NCBI GenBank assembly: GCA_900169235.1 | Contig: FWCC01000179.1 | Coordinates: forward strand, 429,649 to 493,648 | DNA: 64,000 bases | Reading direction: 5' to 3' | DNA from: Zarea fungicola | Taxonomy: Eukaryota; Ascomycota; Sordariomycetes; Hypocreales; Cordycipitaceae | Shown here: positions 11,680 through 23,199 of the stretch, piece after piece | Position numbering within the stretch: position 1 is the stretch's first letter | Layout of the letters: each line of letters starts with the position of its first letter | The notes under the pieces: model-generated | What the model saw: the letters and a program-made list of their open reading frames with translations, nothing else | The model's database searches: none | Told to the model about the DNA's origin: nothing | Made by a program: the position numbers and the translations under genes

Positions 11680-12360
11680 AATCGGCAGAGGGTTGCGCTT
11701 GGCGCCACACTGTTATATGATGCTGGGATGATTGGAATATACAGTTACTGGATTGGAGCCAACAAATAAAGGACGCAAGTTGGAGAAGAAAGATTCCACA
11801 TAAAATGAGTACAAGGTGCAGGTAGGTAGGGTATGGTGTTTGTATTTTGGGCGTCTTCGAGTCTGTGTAGCCAACATGCGATGGCGGCAGCCGCCGTACA
11901 AAGATGGCAGTAGCAACTGCGTTAGACCTGTGATGAGATGTGACGACCTAACATGTCAGCCCTCTAAAAGTCCTAAGCGTTTTATACACTTCTTTTTTTT
12001 TTTAGAATGGGCAAAGTGAGAGGTCCATTCACATCTATTTGATTCCTAAATGCTCATGAAGCAGACAGCCATGATAACTCCGTATAGTGGGCTGTGTGTC
12101 TAGTTACCCAGTACAAGCGGTACATAATATACAACATCCAATTCTTTTTTGGTAGTAATACAATGCATGATCCCGTGCAGACAGCATCGGATTAATCTGC
12201 CTGCCCCAGAAACTGCCCTTTGTCGATCTCATCATTGTTGGATTCGATCGGCCACATCTGTGTGTGGCTTAGTTCATCATCGTAGACGCAAATCATTATT
12301 TACTGCCTGTAGTACCGTGTTGTTAGTCGTGGTTCGGAGCGACAAGCTTTACACTTTTGC
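11680..12360. other. Intergenic between the disordered-protein gene and TOM6
   Basis: No gene or RNA feature recognised. It holds the promoter of the minus-strand gene starting at 11679 and the 3' side of TOM6. A run of 12 T lies at about 11992-12003. Confidence 0.5.
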
Positions 12361-12642
12361 TTACGCAGGCAGAAGAAATTCGTTCCAGGAGCTTGAGAGG
12401 AAAGCGACAGCGACCTGCGCAACGTCATTAGTTATGTTTTCAACAAGAATCAAAACGAACGTATCCGTGTCTTCGGATCCGTGATGCGATGCACTTGGCC
12501 AACTTACACCAAAAGCAGCGATGCTGCGGACAACAGATGCGTTGTCGGGCGAGGTCAGGGTGTCGTAGACGGAGGCAATGTAGCCCTTGGGGGCAGGGGC
12601 GCGACGGCCATACTTCTCGGATTGGATTCGCTTAGGAGGCAT
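12361..12642 (-). CDS. tom6: TOM complex small subunit Tom6
   Basis: Tail-anchored 62-aa subunit that stabilises the mitochondrial outer-membrane import channel around Tom40. Exons are 12642..12508 and 12414..12361. The 93-bp intron starts GTAAGT, has a CTAAT branch site and ends GCGCAG. Without splicing the frame would read through as a longer, unnatural product. The N-terminus is basic and cytosolic (MPPKR, then YGRRAPAPKGYI), followed by SVYDTLTSPDNASVVRSIAA. A single C-terminal membrane span crosses the splice junction and ends SSSWNEFLLPA. Length, basic head and the SSW(N/S)E(F/I)LLP end fit fungal Tom6; Tom5 and Tom7 are poorer matches. Confidence 0.85.
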   Translation of the reverse strand: MPPKRIQSEKYGRRAPAPKGYIASVYDTLTSPDNASVVRSIAAFGVSWPSASHHGSEDTDTFVLILVENITNDVAQVAVAFLSSSWNEFLLPA

Positions 12643-12960
12643 ATTGATGAATGATCTGCAGGAGCACAGCGATTAGGGTTGTATTGTGGAATGCGAAAAG
12701 AAAGACTGGCGGCGAGTTTTGAAGAAAAAGGTTGAACCCGTCCGAAATTTGATGCACCAAAGTTGACCATTTACCGGAGCTCCACATATAAAAGGGTGAC
12801 AGGGGTTGTCTGATTGGAGGTGGATGGCTACGCTGGTGGAAGGCTCACTAACACCGGGGCTTTCTACCTTGTAGGTAGATGCCCTTCAATTTCAACATCA
12901 TCAAGTTTGTGCCGGCAGAGTAAGACCTGCAAAACTTCAAGCGTAATTATATATTAGGTC

Positions 12961-13840
12961 ATGGATGGAAATACTACACCCCTTCCGGGAGGCTTCCTAC
13001 CGCCTACCGGCCTCCTATCCCCTACACCCTCAACAGCGTCATCCTCATCGCGACCAGCGGCTGGTCTACCTCACCCAAGACGATCTGCGCTAAAGCCTGG
13101 CTCCAGCAAGGAAGACATGGTACGGCGCTATGTCGAGGAAAAATCACTCAATATATCGCGTCGCTATGTTAAGAAATTTGGCAATCCGGACCCAGCCGAT
13201 ACCGTTGTCGGCTTCCACAATTTTACCGAGGTGGCCAAAGAACTAGATGGCATTGTGAATGTATTGTGGCTGTCAGGAACCCGTAAGTCTGTAAAGATAT
13301 TTCAAGGCAGAAAGAAGTAGCCCATCCTGATCGTATGCAGCTTCCTTGCAAATACCGTTTCTGCTCAAGTTGGCGAGCGACTTTACACAATACGTACGCT
13401 CTTTTCCCGCGGCGCCGAAAGCCACATTCCAGATACTCGGTAAACTGGACCACTGCTTCGCCAGTTTGCTTTGTGGACAGGACATTGAGACGCAAGAGAC
13501 TCTTCCTGGCTTTGAGAGTGGTCTTCGTGGCGGCATGACCACCACTGACATGGTCCGGTGCCGCAGCCTAGTCGAGCAAACGCGAGTCCTTATGGTGGAG
13601 ATTCTGGGCAACGACAGAGGAGAATATGATGAAGATGACGAAGAAGATGAGGAAGAGGATGATGACGACGACGAGGAGCTTGGTATAGGATCAACAGACA
13701 GGGAAACGTCAAGTGTGGATAGGAACCTGACGTGGGACATTGACGAGGATCGTCTTCATCTCGACGCGGCTCGGATTTATGAAAGCACCATTATCCAGCT
13801 TGGCAATAGGCTCGGCGATGGCTCTCTAGCCAGTACATGA
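12961..13840 (+). CDS. Conserved fungal protein with acidic tail, function unknown
   Basis: Exons are 12961..13282 and 13341..13840 (58-bp intron), giving 273 aa. The first ~60 residues are Pro/Ser-rich and disordered. Residues ~60-200 look like a compact helical domain: DMVRRYVEEKSLNISRRYVK, VAKELDGIVNVLWLSGTPSL, IPFLLKLASDFTQYVRSFP, ILGKLDHCFASLLCGQ and MTTTDMVRCRSLVEQTRVLM. A run of Asp/Glu follows (about residues 206-223), then a short C-terminal helix. I believe this domain is conserved across Pezizomycotina but cannot name it with confidence. No signal peptide, TM segment or catalytic motif is seen. It is divergent from TOM6, 318 bp away. Confidence 0.75.
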
Positions 13841-14403
13841 GATCGGGCATGAGTGGACGAGGAGTCCAGCTAAAAATAAGATATGAATACATAACGACAC
13901 AACAAGTTCATCTATACGAGTGACACAATCATGTAGAGTATTTTAGGCAACTAAAAAAAAGATAATAATCAAAATATCCCAACATATTTTTTCTTTACAG
14001 GAGATGATCGTGCTGCATCAAAATGACTCAACTGTCCATAGGAGAAGTTGGAAAATAACAAAACGCAAAACGCAAAGAGAGGAAAAAAAAAGAAAACATA
14101 GTCAAGAGAGAAGAAAAAAATACAAGTTGGACGCAACGATAAATACCAACAGCTCTTGTACCAGCTTGAGCCTCCGTTACGCGGCAATTGCAGAAGGAAA
14201 TCCCGCCAGACCCAATCGCCGCATGACCATGATTTAGATCCATAGAAACGCCGGTATGAAATGATGCCCTATTAAGTCTGACCCAAAAGTAATGGAAACA
14301 GGCAAAAACACGAAAGAGAAGAACAAAAGTCCAGGGGGAAAAAGGGGGGAATATGTGACCGCGGCCAGCCAGTAGCAGTACCGGGTCTGGTCATCTCATC
14401 TCA
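13841..14403. other. Convergent intergenic, purine-rich 3' UTRs
   Basis: Space between two convergent genes. An A/G-rich stretch at 14050-14130 (GAGGAAAAAAAAAG, GAGAGAAGAAAAAAATAC) is probably 3' UTR. No gene seen. Confidence 0.5.
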
Positions 14404-16934
14404 TCAATCTGCACCAATTTCGTTACCTTCCATCCCAGAGAATGTGCCGCTAAAGTCAAATGTTTCGGCGTTGCCATCGCCATCATGCAAGAACGAGTCG
14501 AAGTCAAAGTCGTTCAGCACATCACCCGTATTAAGGGGATTGGCGAACTCTATGGGGTCAAAATTGCCCTTGAAGTTGTTAGCAATATTACTTGTGCGGT
14601 CTGCATGGGAGTTTCCTACCATGTAGCTGTCACTAAGGCCATTTTGGCCGAGGTCACCCTGAGACTGCGCTGGTACGGCAGCGGCAGCAGCGCTGGCAGC
14701 AGGAGCAGTCGTGGCAGGGGCAGCAGCACCTTGCGCGTTCTGGGAGTTTTTATTGAAGGATGGCGTCATAGGCGTAGCGGGAGCAGCAGCGTCACCATCG
14801 CCAGCAGCCTCTCCAGCAGGGGTGGCACCAGCAGCGTTGGCCGCGTTGGCCTTCTTCGCAGCAGCGGCGCGCTGATTATCGTTAGTCTATTAGATTTTGC
14901 CTTGAAGATATCTGTAATTCTTACCTTGTCCTTGGCAGCCTTGCTTTCCTTCTTCTTCGGGGCAGCCTTAGTGCCCTGGTTTGGTGTTGGTGGAGCGGCG
15001 GCAGTTTGCTGGGGAGATGCCGTTGTTCTGTTGTTGGCATTGGCAGCGGCTCCAGCAGGAGCTGATGGAGGTGGCATAGCCCTTTGTTGTTGAGCACCCT
15101 GAGCCTGCGGGTTCTGGGGCATACCCTGTCCAACCATTTGCCCGTTGGGACCTGGTTGCCACTGCTGAGGGTTACCTTGACCTTGTGCTCTGGCGGCCAT
15201 CATCTGCTGCTGGTTGAATTGTGGGTGTGAGCTGGGTGGGCGCATGCCGTTCATCTGGGCCTGGCCAGCAGCCATGTTGCCGTCCATACCCTTGAAGAAA
15301 TGCGGTGCCATGTTGGGATCGACATGGTTACCCATAAAGTTCATGGCAGGGTTAGGCGAGTCCCGGGATTGGCCTCCTTCGGGGACAGGAGATGGGATGC
15401 CAGAGTTGTTCATCTGTGGAGTGCCTCGCTTCATCTGGTCACCAGGGTTCGGTGACGCGCCACTTCGCATCGCCTGCGGCGAAGTGTCAGGGAACTGGCC
15501 ATTAGGCCCTGGCTGACCAGGGGGGCCGTTGCCACCCATGTTATCTTGCTCTTGACGAGCCATCATGAGCCTCTTCTTGTTCTGCTGTTCCAGGAGCATC
15601 AGCTGCATCTGATAGTCTTGCAGAGCGTGGTTGCTTCCGGCCCCCTGTGGGCCACCGCCGGGAGCACCCGGGCGAATAGGACCACCGATTTCGGGCGTGT
15701 TATAAAAGGTGTTTAATGTACTGCCGTCAGGTGCCTGTTGAACCATGGGCGAGCCCTGGCCCTGCGGAACAGGCGCATTGGGCATACCTGGCTGCGTACC
15801 AATCTGCTTTCCGTGGTGTTGTTGCATATTCGCCATATAAGCGGCGATTGACTTTTGCTGGGCATCGCGGGGTGTGTTGGCGAGCTGTGCGAGCTGCGCA
15901 GGGGTGAGCGAAGCGGGATTAATGCCGTGAGCGACGAGCATCTGCTGGGTCTGCTGGGCTCCAGGTGTATTTGCGAGTTGCTGGGGCGTCATTCCTGGAC
16001 CTACTACTTCATTATTAATTGAGCTTGATTAAAATCTGTGAAACCACATACCAGAGTCGGTGCGCTGGCGCTTCGCGGAAGGGGACGGCGCATTGTCACC
16101 AGTGGCAGGAGAGGAGGGTCGATCCTGTGCATTCATGCCAGAGGGATCTCGCTGCATGGGATTCTGCTTTGCTTGCAGCATTTGCATTTGAGGACTGTAA
16201 AAATTTCATTAGAACAAAGATTCAGATGACGCCGGCGAGAAACATACTTTTGGTTGTTTGCCATGGCAGCGCGAGCGAGGTTGCCCTGCTTCATACCCAT
16301 ACCAGCCATACCGGCTTGCATCGAGCGGGCCATCTGGACCTGATAGGCTTGCTGCGCCTCTCGGGGCATACCGCGTAACATTTCCTGTTTCGTTGCTAAC
16401 ATTAGGATTTTGATAGTTTCAAGCAGAAGCGATCTGACAAACCTGATTGGTTTGAGTATGGAGAACATATTGGCCGACAGCTCCATTAGCGGAGCTCTTT
16501 CCGCGCTGCGCATTGTAGATATCCCAGAAAAGGCAGAACCATTCGTATAAAAATGAGGTATCGGAGGCAGGCATGGGTAGCTTGGGAGCGGGAAGGTCTT
16601 CTGGAGTTTTTGAATCCAGGTCGTCCTTTGAGTCTGTATCCATGGCATCGTCGCCAGCACCGTTGACAGCATTGCCGTTCTTGTCCTTGACATTGAGAGG
16701 CTGTTCGCTCACGAGCAGAGCGCGCGCGCAGTCGTACATGCCGTATCGGAGAAAGTACTCGTAGATGTAGGTGTTTAGGACTACGCGCTGGCTGTCGTTG
16801 AGTTGCTGTTGTCTGACCCCAACACCGGCCTGGGGGTTGACGGCGCCATTATTCATCATGGGCATAGGCGCACTTCCGACTGGTCCGCCCATGGGATTCA
16901 TATTGGCCATCGCAGCGTTGGGATTCATCGCCAT
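14404..16934 (-). CDS. som1: LisH transcriptional regulator of the Som1/SomA/Flo8 family
   Basis: Nuclear cofactor acting downstream of cAMP-PKA; in Magnaporthe Som1 and Aspergillus SomA it controls development, adhesion and virulence with an LDB1-type partner. Exons are approximately 16934..16443, 16384..16249, 16194..16052, 15994..14925 and 14871..14404, ~769 aa (one border is a base off as counted). Each intron (53-58 bp) has clear GT-AG borders. A LisH motif follows a Met/Asn-rich head: LNDSQRVVLNTYIYEYFLRY, then GMYDCARALLVSEQPLNVKD. Next is the family's characteristic SDTSFLYEWFCLFWDIYNAQ. The remaining ~600 residues are Gln/Asn/Pro/Met/Gly-rich and disordered, as usual for this family, with a basic SAKRQRTDSG patch and an Ala/Lys-rich stretch. 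The acidic C-terminus (FDFDSFLHDGDGNAETFDF) resembles an activation region. Confidence 0.88.
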
Positions 16935-19065
16935 GATGGAATTTTGGGGGTGGTGTCGATACGGTGTTTAATCGCGAGGGAGAGGTATCGAGGGGGTAGG
17001 ATACAAAAATAGCCGAGACTGCCGCCGGGACTTGCCACTACGGTACAGCGCTGCAAAAGGCTGGCCGAGAGTGGGTTGTGACGCCGGGGTTTGGGCAAGA
17101 GGGTTGGCGAGATTATCAACGCGAAAGACGAACGGATCCTGGACTACCGCAAGTCGTGGGGGCGGAAGAGCGACGCGCTCAAGTGAAGACGAGCGTAAGC
17201 CAAGAGAAGAAAGAAAGTCAGCAGCAGCGATGGCAATGCCAAAGGCACGCGGGGAGACGAAGCGTAAATGGTAGCTCGATGCGGACAGCGAAAAATGTTG
17301 CTTGATAGACGAAAGAGTGATGGCGGTTGCAAAAAGTCAAAGTGTTCGCTGGGGGTTGGGGGTGACACCTGCACAGTGTGCCTGGGGCTTCTCCAGGTGG
17401 CACACGAAGTGGCGGGCAGTTCCTGAGTCGGTGTGAGAAGACGAGATCAAATCGGAGACCTGCGTGGATTGGTGATCAGCAAATGCGATGGTCCGTTCCA
17501 CGCGACGTGGCGGTTGAAGCTGGTGATTTCCCAATAATGCGAGCAGCGGAGATGGGGTACCAAGTCGTCTTTCTTGGGACCGTGGAGACTTGATGTGGTC
17601 GCTTCGTGGATAATGGAACCAGGCTTAGATGGCCTCTGGTGGCGGAGAGCAAGGCACAGGGTTGGATGACAGCTGAAATTCGCACTGTGCTGTCGTAGGG
17701 TCTACAGCGACTTGAACCAGAAATAGGAGGAAAAGGAGGCCAGCGAACTTTTTTTTCTCGGGGCAGTTGGCGGCACCAAGGCCGCCGCCCGGCCCCCATG
17801 TGGGCAACAAGCGCCCAATACCCAGTAAACGGGCAGACCCTACCACACAGTGCGAGCGCATTCAGCCTTGAGCCAAAAAAATTACTGGTCTAGCTGGCGG
17901 ATTCTGTGGGGACTCCAGCGTATACCTGAGCACAGTCGGCGTACTTTTCGGCCCGCTTGACACTAGTCTCTGCCTAAGGCAGCCATAAAATAATCAGCCA
18001 CTCAGCGTGCCGGGCAGCCGGGGGGACTGGACAGCGCCGCGTCAGGTTAAACACCGTGCCAGGTAAAGCGGTACCTTGAAACTGGCGGATGATCTGCGTT
18101 TACTTTTATTATACCTGTTGGTTATTGTACGGACCATGAGCGTAGTGTCAAAGGTTTCAATATTTTGCAGTTTGTTTTATTTTTATCCCCATTTTTATTT
18201 TTATTTTTATTTTTATTAATTTCTTTGAAAATAAATCTTTTACTTTCTCTTCTTCTTCTCTCAGGAGCTTGCTATGCCACCCAACGAATACTCACTTCAA
18301 CACCGGCGGTGCTTTTACACCATATCCGATGTCGCACATCACTCTCTGTGCGGCCGTGCACACAGAGAGGGCCAAAGGAAAACCACTGGCGACAAGAAGG
18401 TCACTGGCGACAGAAAATCACTGAAAACAAGAAAATCACTGGCAACAGGGAACTTGTTAACAATACAAGCGTTATTCATCACACCTCTACCAAAGTTAGT
18501 TAGTGCCCAATTATCACTAGGCAGTTAGTACTTGCTTGGTAAACGCGTCTGAACGCGCCAATGAAGTGACATTGAGAGCAGCACTGTACACCGGCCTTTT
18601 GCATCATATGCTGGTTTGATTCTGCTACAAAATGTTTAGAATAACGTCCAAGTCATACATTCACTTCAACACGGCGCTGCCTTGTGTTACACCGTGGGAA
18701 CAAGAATCACTGACACCTAGAAAGTACGGTCACATCATGTCACATTATTGTATTACGCAGCATCATATTCTACCAAGACATGCTCCAATCACTGCTCTTG
18801 CTGGCTATGTGAGCGATGGTAGCTTCGCGCCTGTAAATCCCATGGCGTCAGGCCGCGAAATGATTCACATGACTTGCCTGGTACCTCAAGCGTACCCATT
18901 CCCATAGGCAGGTTGGCTGTCATCCGGGACACCAGTTGAGTGCACAGGCTAGGCATGCCGGGCGGTGTGTAGGCCCGCTACACGCAGCTAGGTAGAAGGT
19001 GTTTGGTTACTTGGCAACCAGAGCTTTGCCAGCCAGTTCCATCGTAAATATTCGCCATTGAGATT
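16935..19065. other. Long upstream region of the Som1 gene
   Basis: About 2.1 kb without a convincing gene. The first ~800 bases are probably promoter and leader of the minus-strand Som1 gene. There is a T-rich ATTTTT array at 18176-18220 and an 18-bp minisatellite at 18378-18448 (listed separately). The 91-codon frame near 18632 has no family features. Confidence 0.5.
18378..18448. repeat. 18-bp minisatellite, four units (GAAAATCACTGGCAACAG type)
   Basis: Four head-to-tail units of 17-18 bp: GAAAACCACTGGCGACAA, GAAGGTCACTGGCGACA, GAAAATCACTGAAAACAA and GAAAATCACTGGCAACAG. The same consensus recurs at 25018-25090. Confidence 0.8.
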
Positions 19066-19801
19066 TTACTCGTCCTCCGGGGGTAGTTCATCGTCTATGT
19101 ATCGTATTAACGATACTCTCATTTCAGTCGTGTCATTGCCTCGTAAAACATCGCTGATGAAGTGCGCCTCAACTTGCATCTGCACCATTTCCAAGGCTCC
19201 TCTCAAGACGCCACAAAGAATATTGGAATACCAGAGCTCGTCCTGAGCCCGGCCATCATCAGGGAGCTCAACAAAGTCGGCAAATGGGTTCTCGTCGAAT
19301 ACCAACGAGAATTGTTTACTGTCGCTCGTCCAGTTCGTCACCTGAGGGGTAATATTGAGGAATATTTTAAAGCCGACCTTGAAAAATAATTAGCCAAAAC
19401 CTCTGCCAACTACGAATCTGGGGTCATACCCGTGCAATCATGTCTGCTGTCTCGCGAAAGTTGGCGCATCGCTTCATGGTATTCGACTTGGCCAAGTAGT
19501 CTTCAATCAGCCGTATGCCGATGTTGTGGCCCATCGTGTCTAGTTGCTTATTGACTTCGATATAGTCACCGTCAAAGTCTTTGCAGAGTTGCGCCACGAC
19601 TGTGCCGTACGTCAGTGTCACTAGCTCGGCGTTGACCTTGTCGATTCGAGTTCTGCGGGATCAGTAAGTTGCTGCAGTAATCACGAGTCAGGAGTCCCTC
19701 ACTTCCAGATTCTGTAAATTTGTTAGTCACATGTAGCTATTTATACAAAAAGCGTAGACGCACTCTTCGCCAATGCGAGATGCCTTGCTGGAGGAGGCCA
19801 T
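19066..19801 (-). CDS. bet3: TRAPP complex subunit Bet3 (TRAPPC3)
   Basis: Core TRAPP subunit for ER-to-Golgi vesicle tethering and Ypt1/Rab1 exchange. Exons are 19801..19764, 19711..19703, 19652..19430 and 19377..19066, giving 193 aa, the usual length. Exon 2 is only 9 nt; it is required to restore the conserved start [20 protein letters not shown]. Recognisable blocks follow: [76 protein letters not shown] and the strongly conserved [20 protein letters not shown]. The Cys in KRCANF corresponds to the palmitoylated Cys of animal Bet3. Divergent from the U5 WD40 gene, sharing a ~390-bp promoter. Confidence 0.95.
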
Positions 19802-20191
19802 CTTTGCGATTCACCCCTTGAGCCGTTGCGGGGCTTGCAGCCGTCGTGTTGAGGAAAAGCCGGGATTTGCAATGCAGAAAGGCACGGCTGGGAAGTAGGA
19901 GTGAATGAAGACTTGTCGTTTTTTGTTACAAAAATTTCTCAGCGTAGCTTGACAGCATAAACACTTTGAGTGCTGGATAGCTTGAAGGTGGCCAGAGGTC
20001 GGATGGGCCAAGTGTGGGAAGAACCAATGGGCCGAGAGCCAATCAGCGCCCCGGTCGGATTGTAGCTAGTAGTGTAACCGATAATTTTCAACTTCGGACA
20101 CCTCAAACGACGACGACGACCCAGCAGTTGACACCGACGCGCAGCACACATTGATCTTGTCTCTATAACGGAATTGCCGCTCTGCTACAAG
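19802..20191. promoter_or_regulatory. Shared divergent promoter BET3 / U5-40K
   Basis: 390 bp separate two start codons pointing away from each other, so both promoters must fit here. ACGACGACGACGACC lies near 20106-20120, just upstream of the U5-40K start. No canonical TATA box is clear. Confidence 0.6.
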
Positions 20192-21414
20192 ATGTCGGCT
20201 GAGAAGCGCCCTGCAGATGGCGAACCAGGCACTTCACAGGTTCTAGTGAAGCGTCAAAATGTCAACAACTCAGAAGGTGCACTTGCACGTCTGAACGCGT
20301 CCAGCAATGCGCTGGTGCAGACTGTAGGTAAAATGCACTTGCTTCCGGGATCCAGGCTAACTGTTCCACAAGGCTCCACGAACGAGTGCTCTACAGGCGC
20401 CCGTGATGCAGTTAACGGGACACTCAGGCGAGGTATTCACAGCCAAGTTCGACCCGACAGCCAACCTGATTGCGTCCGGTTCAATGGACAAGAGTATACG
20501 TACGCGGCTTCTGACTGGTCTAAAACTAGCCTCTAGCTAACAAAAAATAGTTTTGTGGCGAACGTATGGCGATTGCGAAAACTACGGTATACTCAATGGA
20601 CACAAAAGCGCCATCCTGGATCTACAATGGTCGCGCGACTCGGAGATTCTGTACTCTGCTTCCGCCGATACGCACCTTGCGAGCTGGGATCTGACCTCTG
20701 GCACAAGAATACGAAGATATATTGGACACGAGGAGGTGGTGAATACGGTGGACATTTCGCGACGAGGCGAGGAGATGCTCATCAGCGGCAGCGACGACGG
20801 TAGCATTGGCATCTGGGACCCGCGCACAAAACACGCCGCCGATTACATCCAAACCGACTTCCCTATTACAGCAGTAGCCATGTCACCGGCAGGGAACGAG
20901 ATTTACACTGGAGGCATTGACAACGACATCCGGGTATGGGACCTTCGCAAAAAGGCTGTAATCTACAACATGGCTGGCCACTCAGACACAGTTACTTCCC
21001 TGAGAGTCTCTCCTGATGCGCAATCACTATTGTCGTATGCGATGGACTCGACCGTTAGGACATGGGATATCAGACCCTTTGCGCCTACAGAGCGTCAGAT
21101 CCGCACGTTTGATGGCGCCACGGCAGGGTCAGAAAAGAATCTATTGGGTGCTAGCTGGGATGCTGACGGCAAGAGGATTGCCGCGGCATCAGGAGACGGC
21201 ACAGTACTCGTGTGGTCGAGCGAGAATGGCAAGCTGTTGTACAAGTTGCCTGGTCACCGCGGTACGGTGAATAGTGCAGAATTCTCACCAAACAAGGAAC
21301 CAGTCCGTAAGTATAACTCTTTATCCCTTGCCGGCAGGCAGGTGTGCTAATATGCTTTGCACAGTTCTCTCCGCGTCGTCGGACCGCACGATGCTGCTTG
21401 GCGAACTGAAGTGA
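20192..21414 (+). CDS. cwf17: U5 snRNP 40-kDa WD40 protein (Cwf17/SPF38 family)
   Basis: Seven-bladed WD40 protein of the U5 snRNP that binds Prp8 during splicing. Exons are 20192..20323, 20373..20499, 20551..21306 and 21365..21414, giving 354 aa. Intron 2 interrupts the first repeat (SMDKSI|LLWRTYGDCENYG) and the last intron precedes LLSASSDRTMLLGELK. Repeats are visible as GH…WD pairs: GHSGEVFTAKFDPTANLIAS, GHKSAILDLQWSRDSEILYS, GHEEVVNTVDISRRGEEMLI, then DIRVWDLRKKAVIYNMAGH and GHRGTVNSAEFSPNKEPVLL. The SDGTVLVW/ASSDRTM ends and ~350-aa length match this family rather than the many other WD40 proteins. Confidence 0.92.
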
Positions 21415-23199
21415 TCAACGCCGCAAGTCGCCCTGAGACGGGTACCAGAACTTGTGTTCAAAGCTGCTCCACTGCGCATGTAACTCACAAGCCATCTTTT
21501 ACACGGCCTTTTCGAGTCAAGAAAGGACTGGGAAGGATAGGTTGATCATTTGCTGTGGCAGATGCGATGTGACCTCGCTGCCCGAGATTCACAGCCGATG
21601 CGCTAGGATATGCTAAGATTTGAGGATCTGAAGAGACCTTTCCATGCGTCGCATAGCGAAAACGTGATCATTTGGTCGATGAAAGGTCATACGACGAGTG
21701 CATGCTGAAGTGAGGCTGGTCCATTTGCGGACAGGCACAGACGTACACCGGACGAACTTGCGTAGAACATCAGATAGTGTACATATTAACAGGAGTAGAT
21801 GGCCAAGAGAGGATAAGCAAGGGCCACGTTTTCGGCCGGTTCAATAATAATCTTGTACATCGTAACTGTAATGCCTGTCCAGAATGTCACTACGGAAGTT
21901 GAAACTGACCTCTAAAGCTCTCATCTATAGACTATACCCCATCTCCTTGCAATTCATCCACTGATTTGCGCTGAGCGCATGTCTGACCAGCGTTTTACTG
22001 GCCAAGAAAGTATTACCCGCGTGCCAGCCAGACCGGCCTGTATTTTACTTCTCACTTATGGGCTGCTTCTCCCGTTCCTTTGTGCTGCTGCATGGATGCT
22101 TGGCAGCAGTAGTTCCAAACGCGGCCGCGATTGGTCCGTCACCAATGGATGGTCATGCGCTGACTGGTCGCAAAACAAGGATGCTGAAACAACATCAAGT
22201 CCAGACACCCCGTTCTAGTTCATTGGAGGTTGCTAGCGTCCAACCGCACACGCACAATGCGATTTTATCGAAGAAGTAAATGGTCGTGGAATAAGGAACT
22301 AGTTAGCTAACTTATTTACCCCCATACCAGCAGAACGACGACCCCTTGAACGTTTCAACTCGTGCAGCAGAAATTCCGATCCACTAGGATTGTTTTATCT
22401 CCTGGGCATCCCCATTATTACTGTAGACGACAACAGCAGGCAGAAGAGAGCACATTTACTTGGCTTTTCTCCCCTTACTCCCCTCTCACCCAGTCGAGAG
22501 TGCCTCGAGGGGTAGTTTCTGACATGAAGCGCCCCAACGTAGCAGGACATGCGCCACGATGCACCGTGAAAGGACCATGCCTGAGGTAAACACGAGCTCG
22601 CTCGCGGTGTTTAGTTCAGCTTTGAGGCAGCTACTGCCCAAAATGTGTTTTCATGACACGGTTGTAGAGCAGTCGATGCCGCGTCGCGGTACCGTCAGGG
22701 CGACAAAGTACTTGTTTCGTCTGTCACGTCGCTATGCTGGAGAATCACAGTCACATTTCTCCTCTCCTTCCTTTTTGCATGTAATCTTTCGTAATTCTTT
22801 CCTTGTTCAAATCGAAATCTAGAACAAATTACTGCCATTTTCTCTCCCTTGTTATCGATATTTTGTCAACGGCTAGCTACTCTAGATTCCGATTGTTTTA
22901 CAACCATAGCGACGCTCCCTTGGTGGCCCACCGAGTCAGACATTGGCAAAAAGAGCTTCATCCCGGCCGATAGGTTTTGTGCACGAAGACGATACTACGC
23001 TATTGAAGCACTCTTTCTTTATTGCCATTTTCCTTCAGTATCATATTTCCCGACGATTTTCACTTGACATTGCGAAAATCTTAATCTTCAACACTACCAG
23101 CAAGAACAAGCATGACGGCAGACATTCTCCATCCTTGACTGACTTGTACAAAAAGAAATATCAACAGCACAAAGCAAATAGCAACAGAGCCAATAAGAA
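21415..23199. other. Intergenic, nothing assigned
   Basis: About 1.8 kb. A 79-codon frame at 21979-22218 has a hydrophobic segment (PACILLLTYGLLLPFLCAAA) that could pass for a signal anchor, but nothing else supports it. No tRNA or repeat seen. Bases 22840-23199 are probably leader of the next gene. Confidence 0.45.

Noticed and set aside
21979..22218. Possible small secreted protein (79 codons)
   Set aside because: Only a hydrophobic stretch supports it; no cysteine pattern, no promoter, and the start context is weak.
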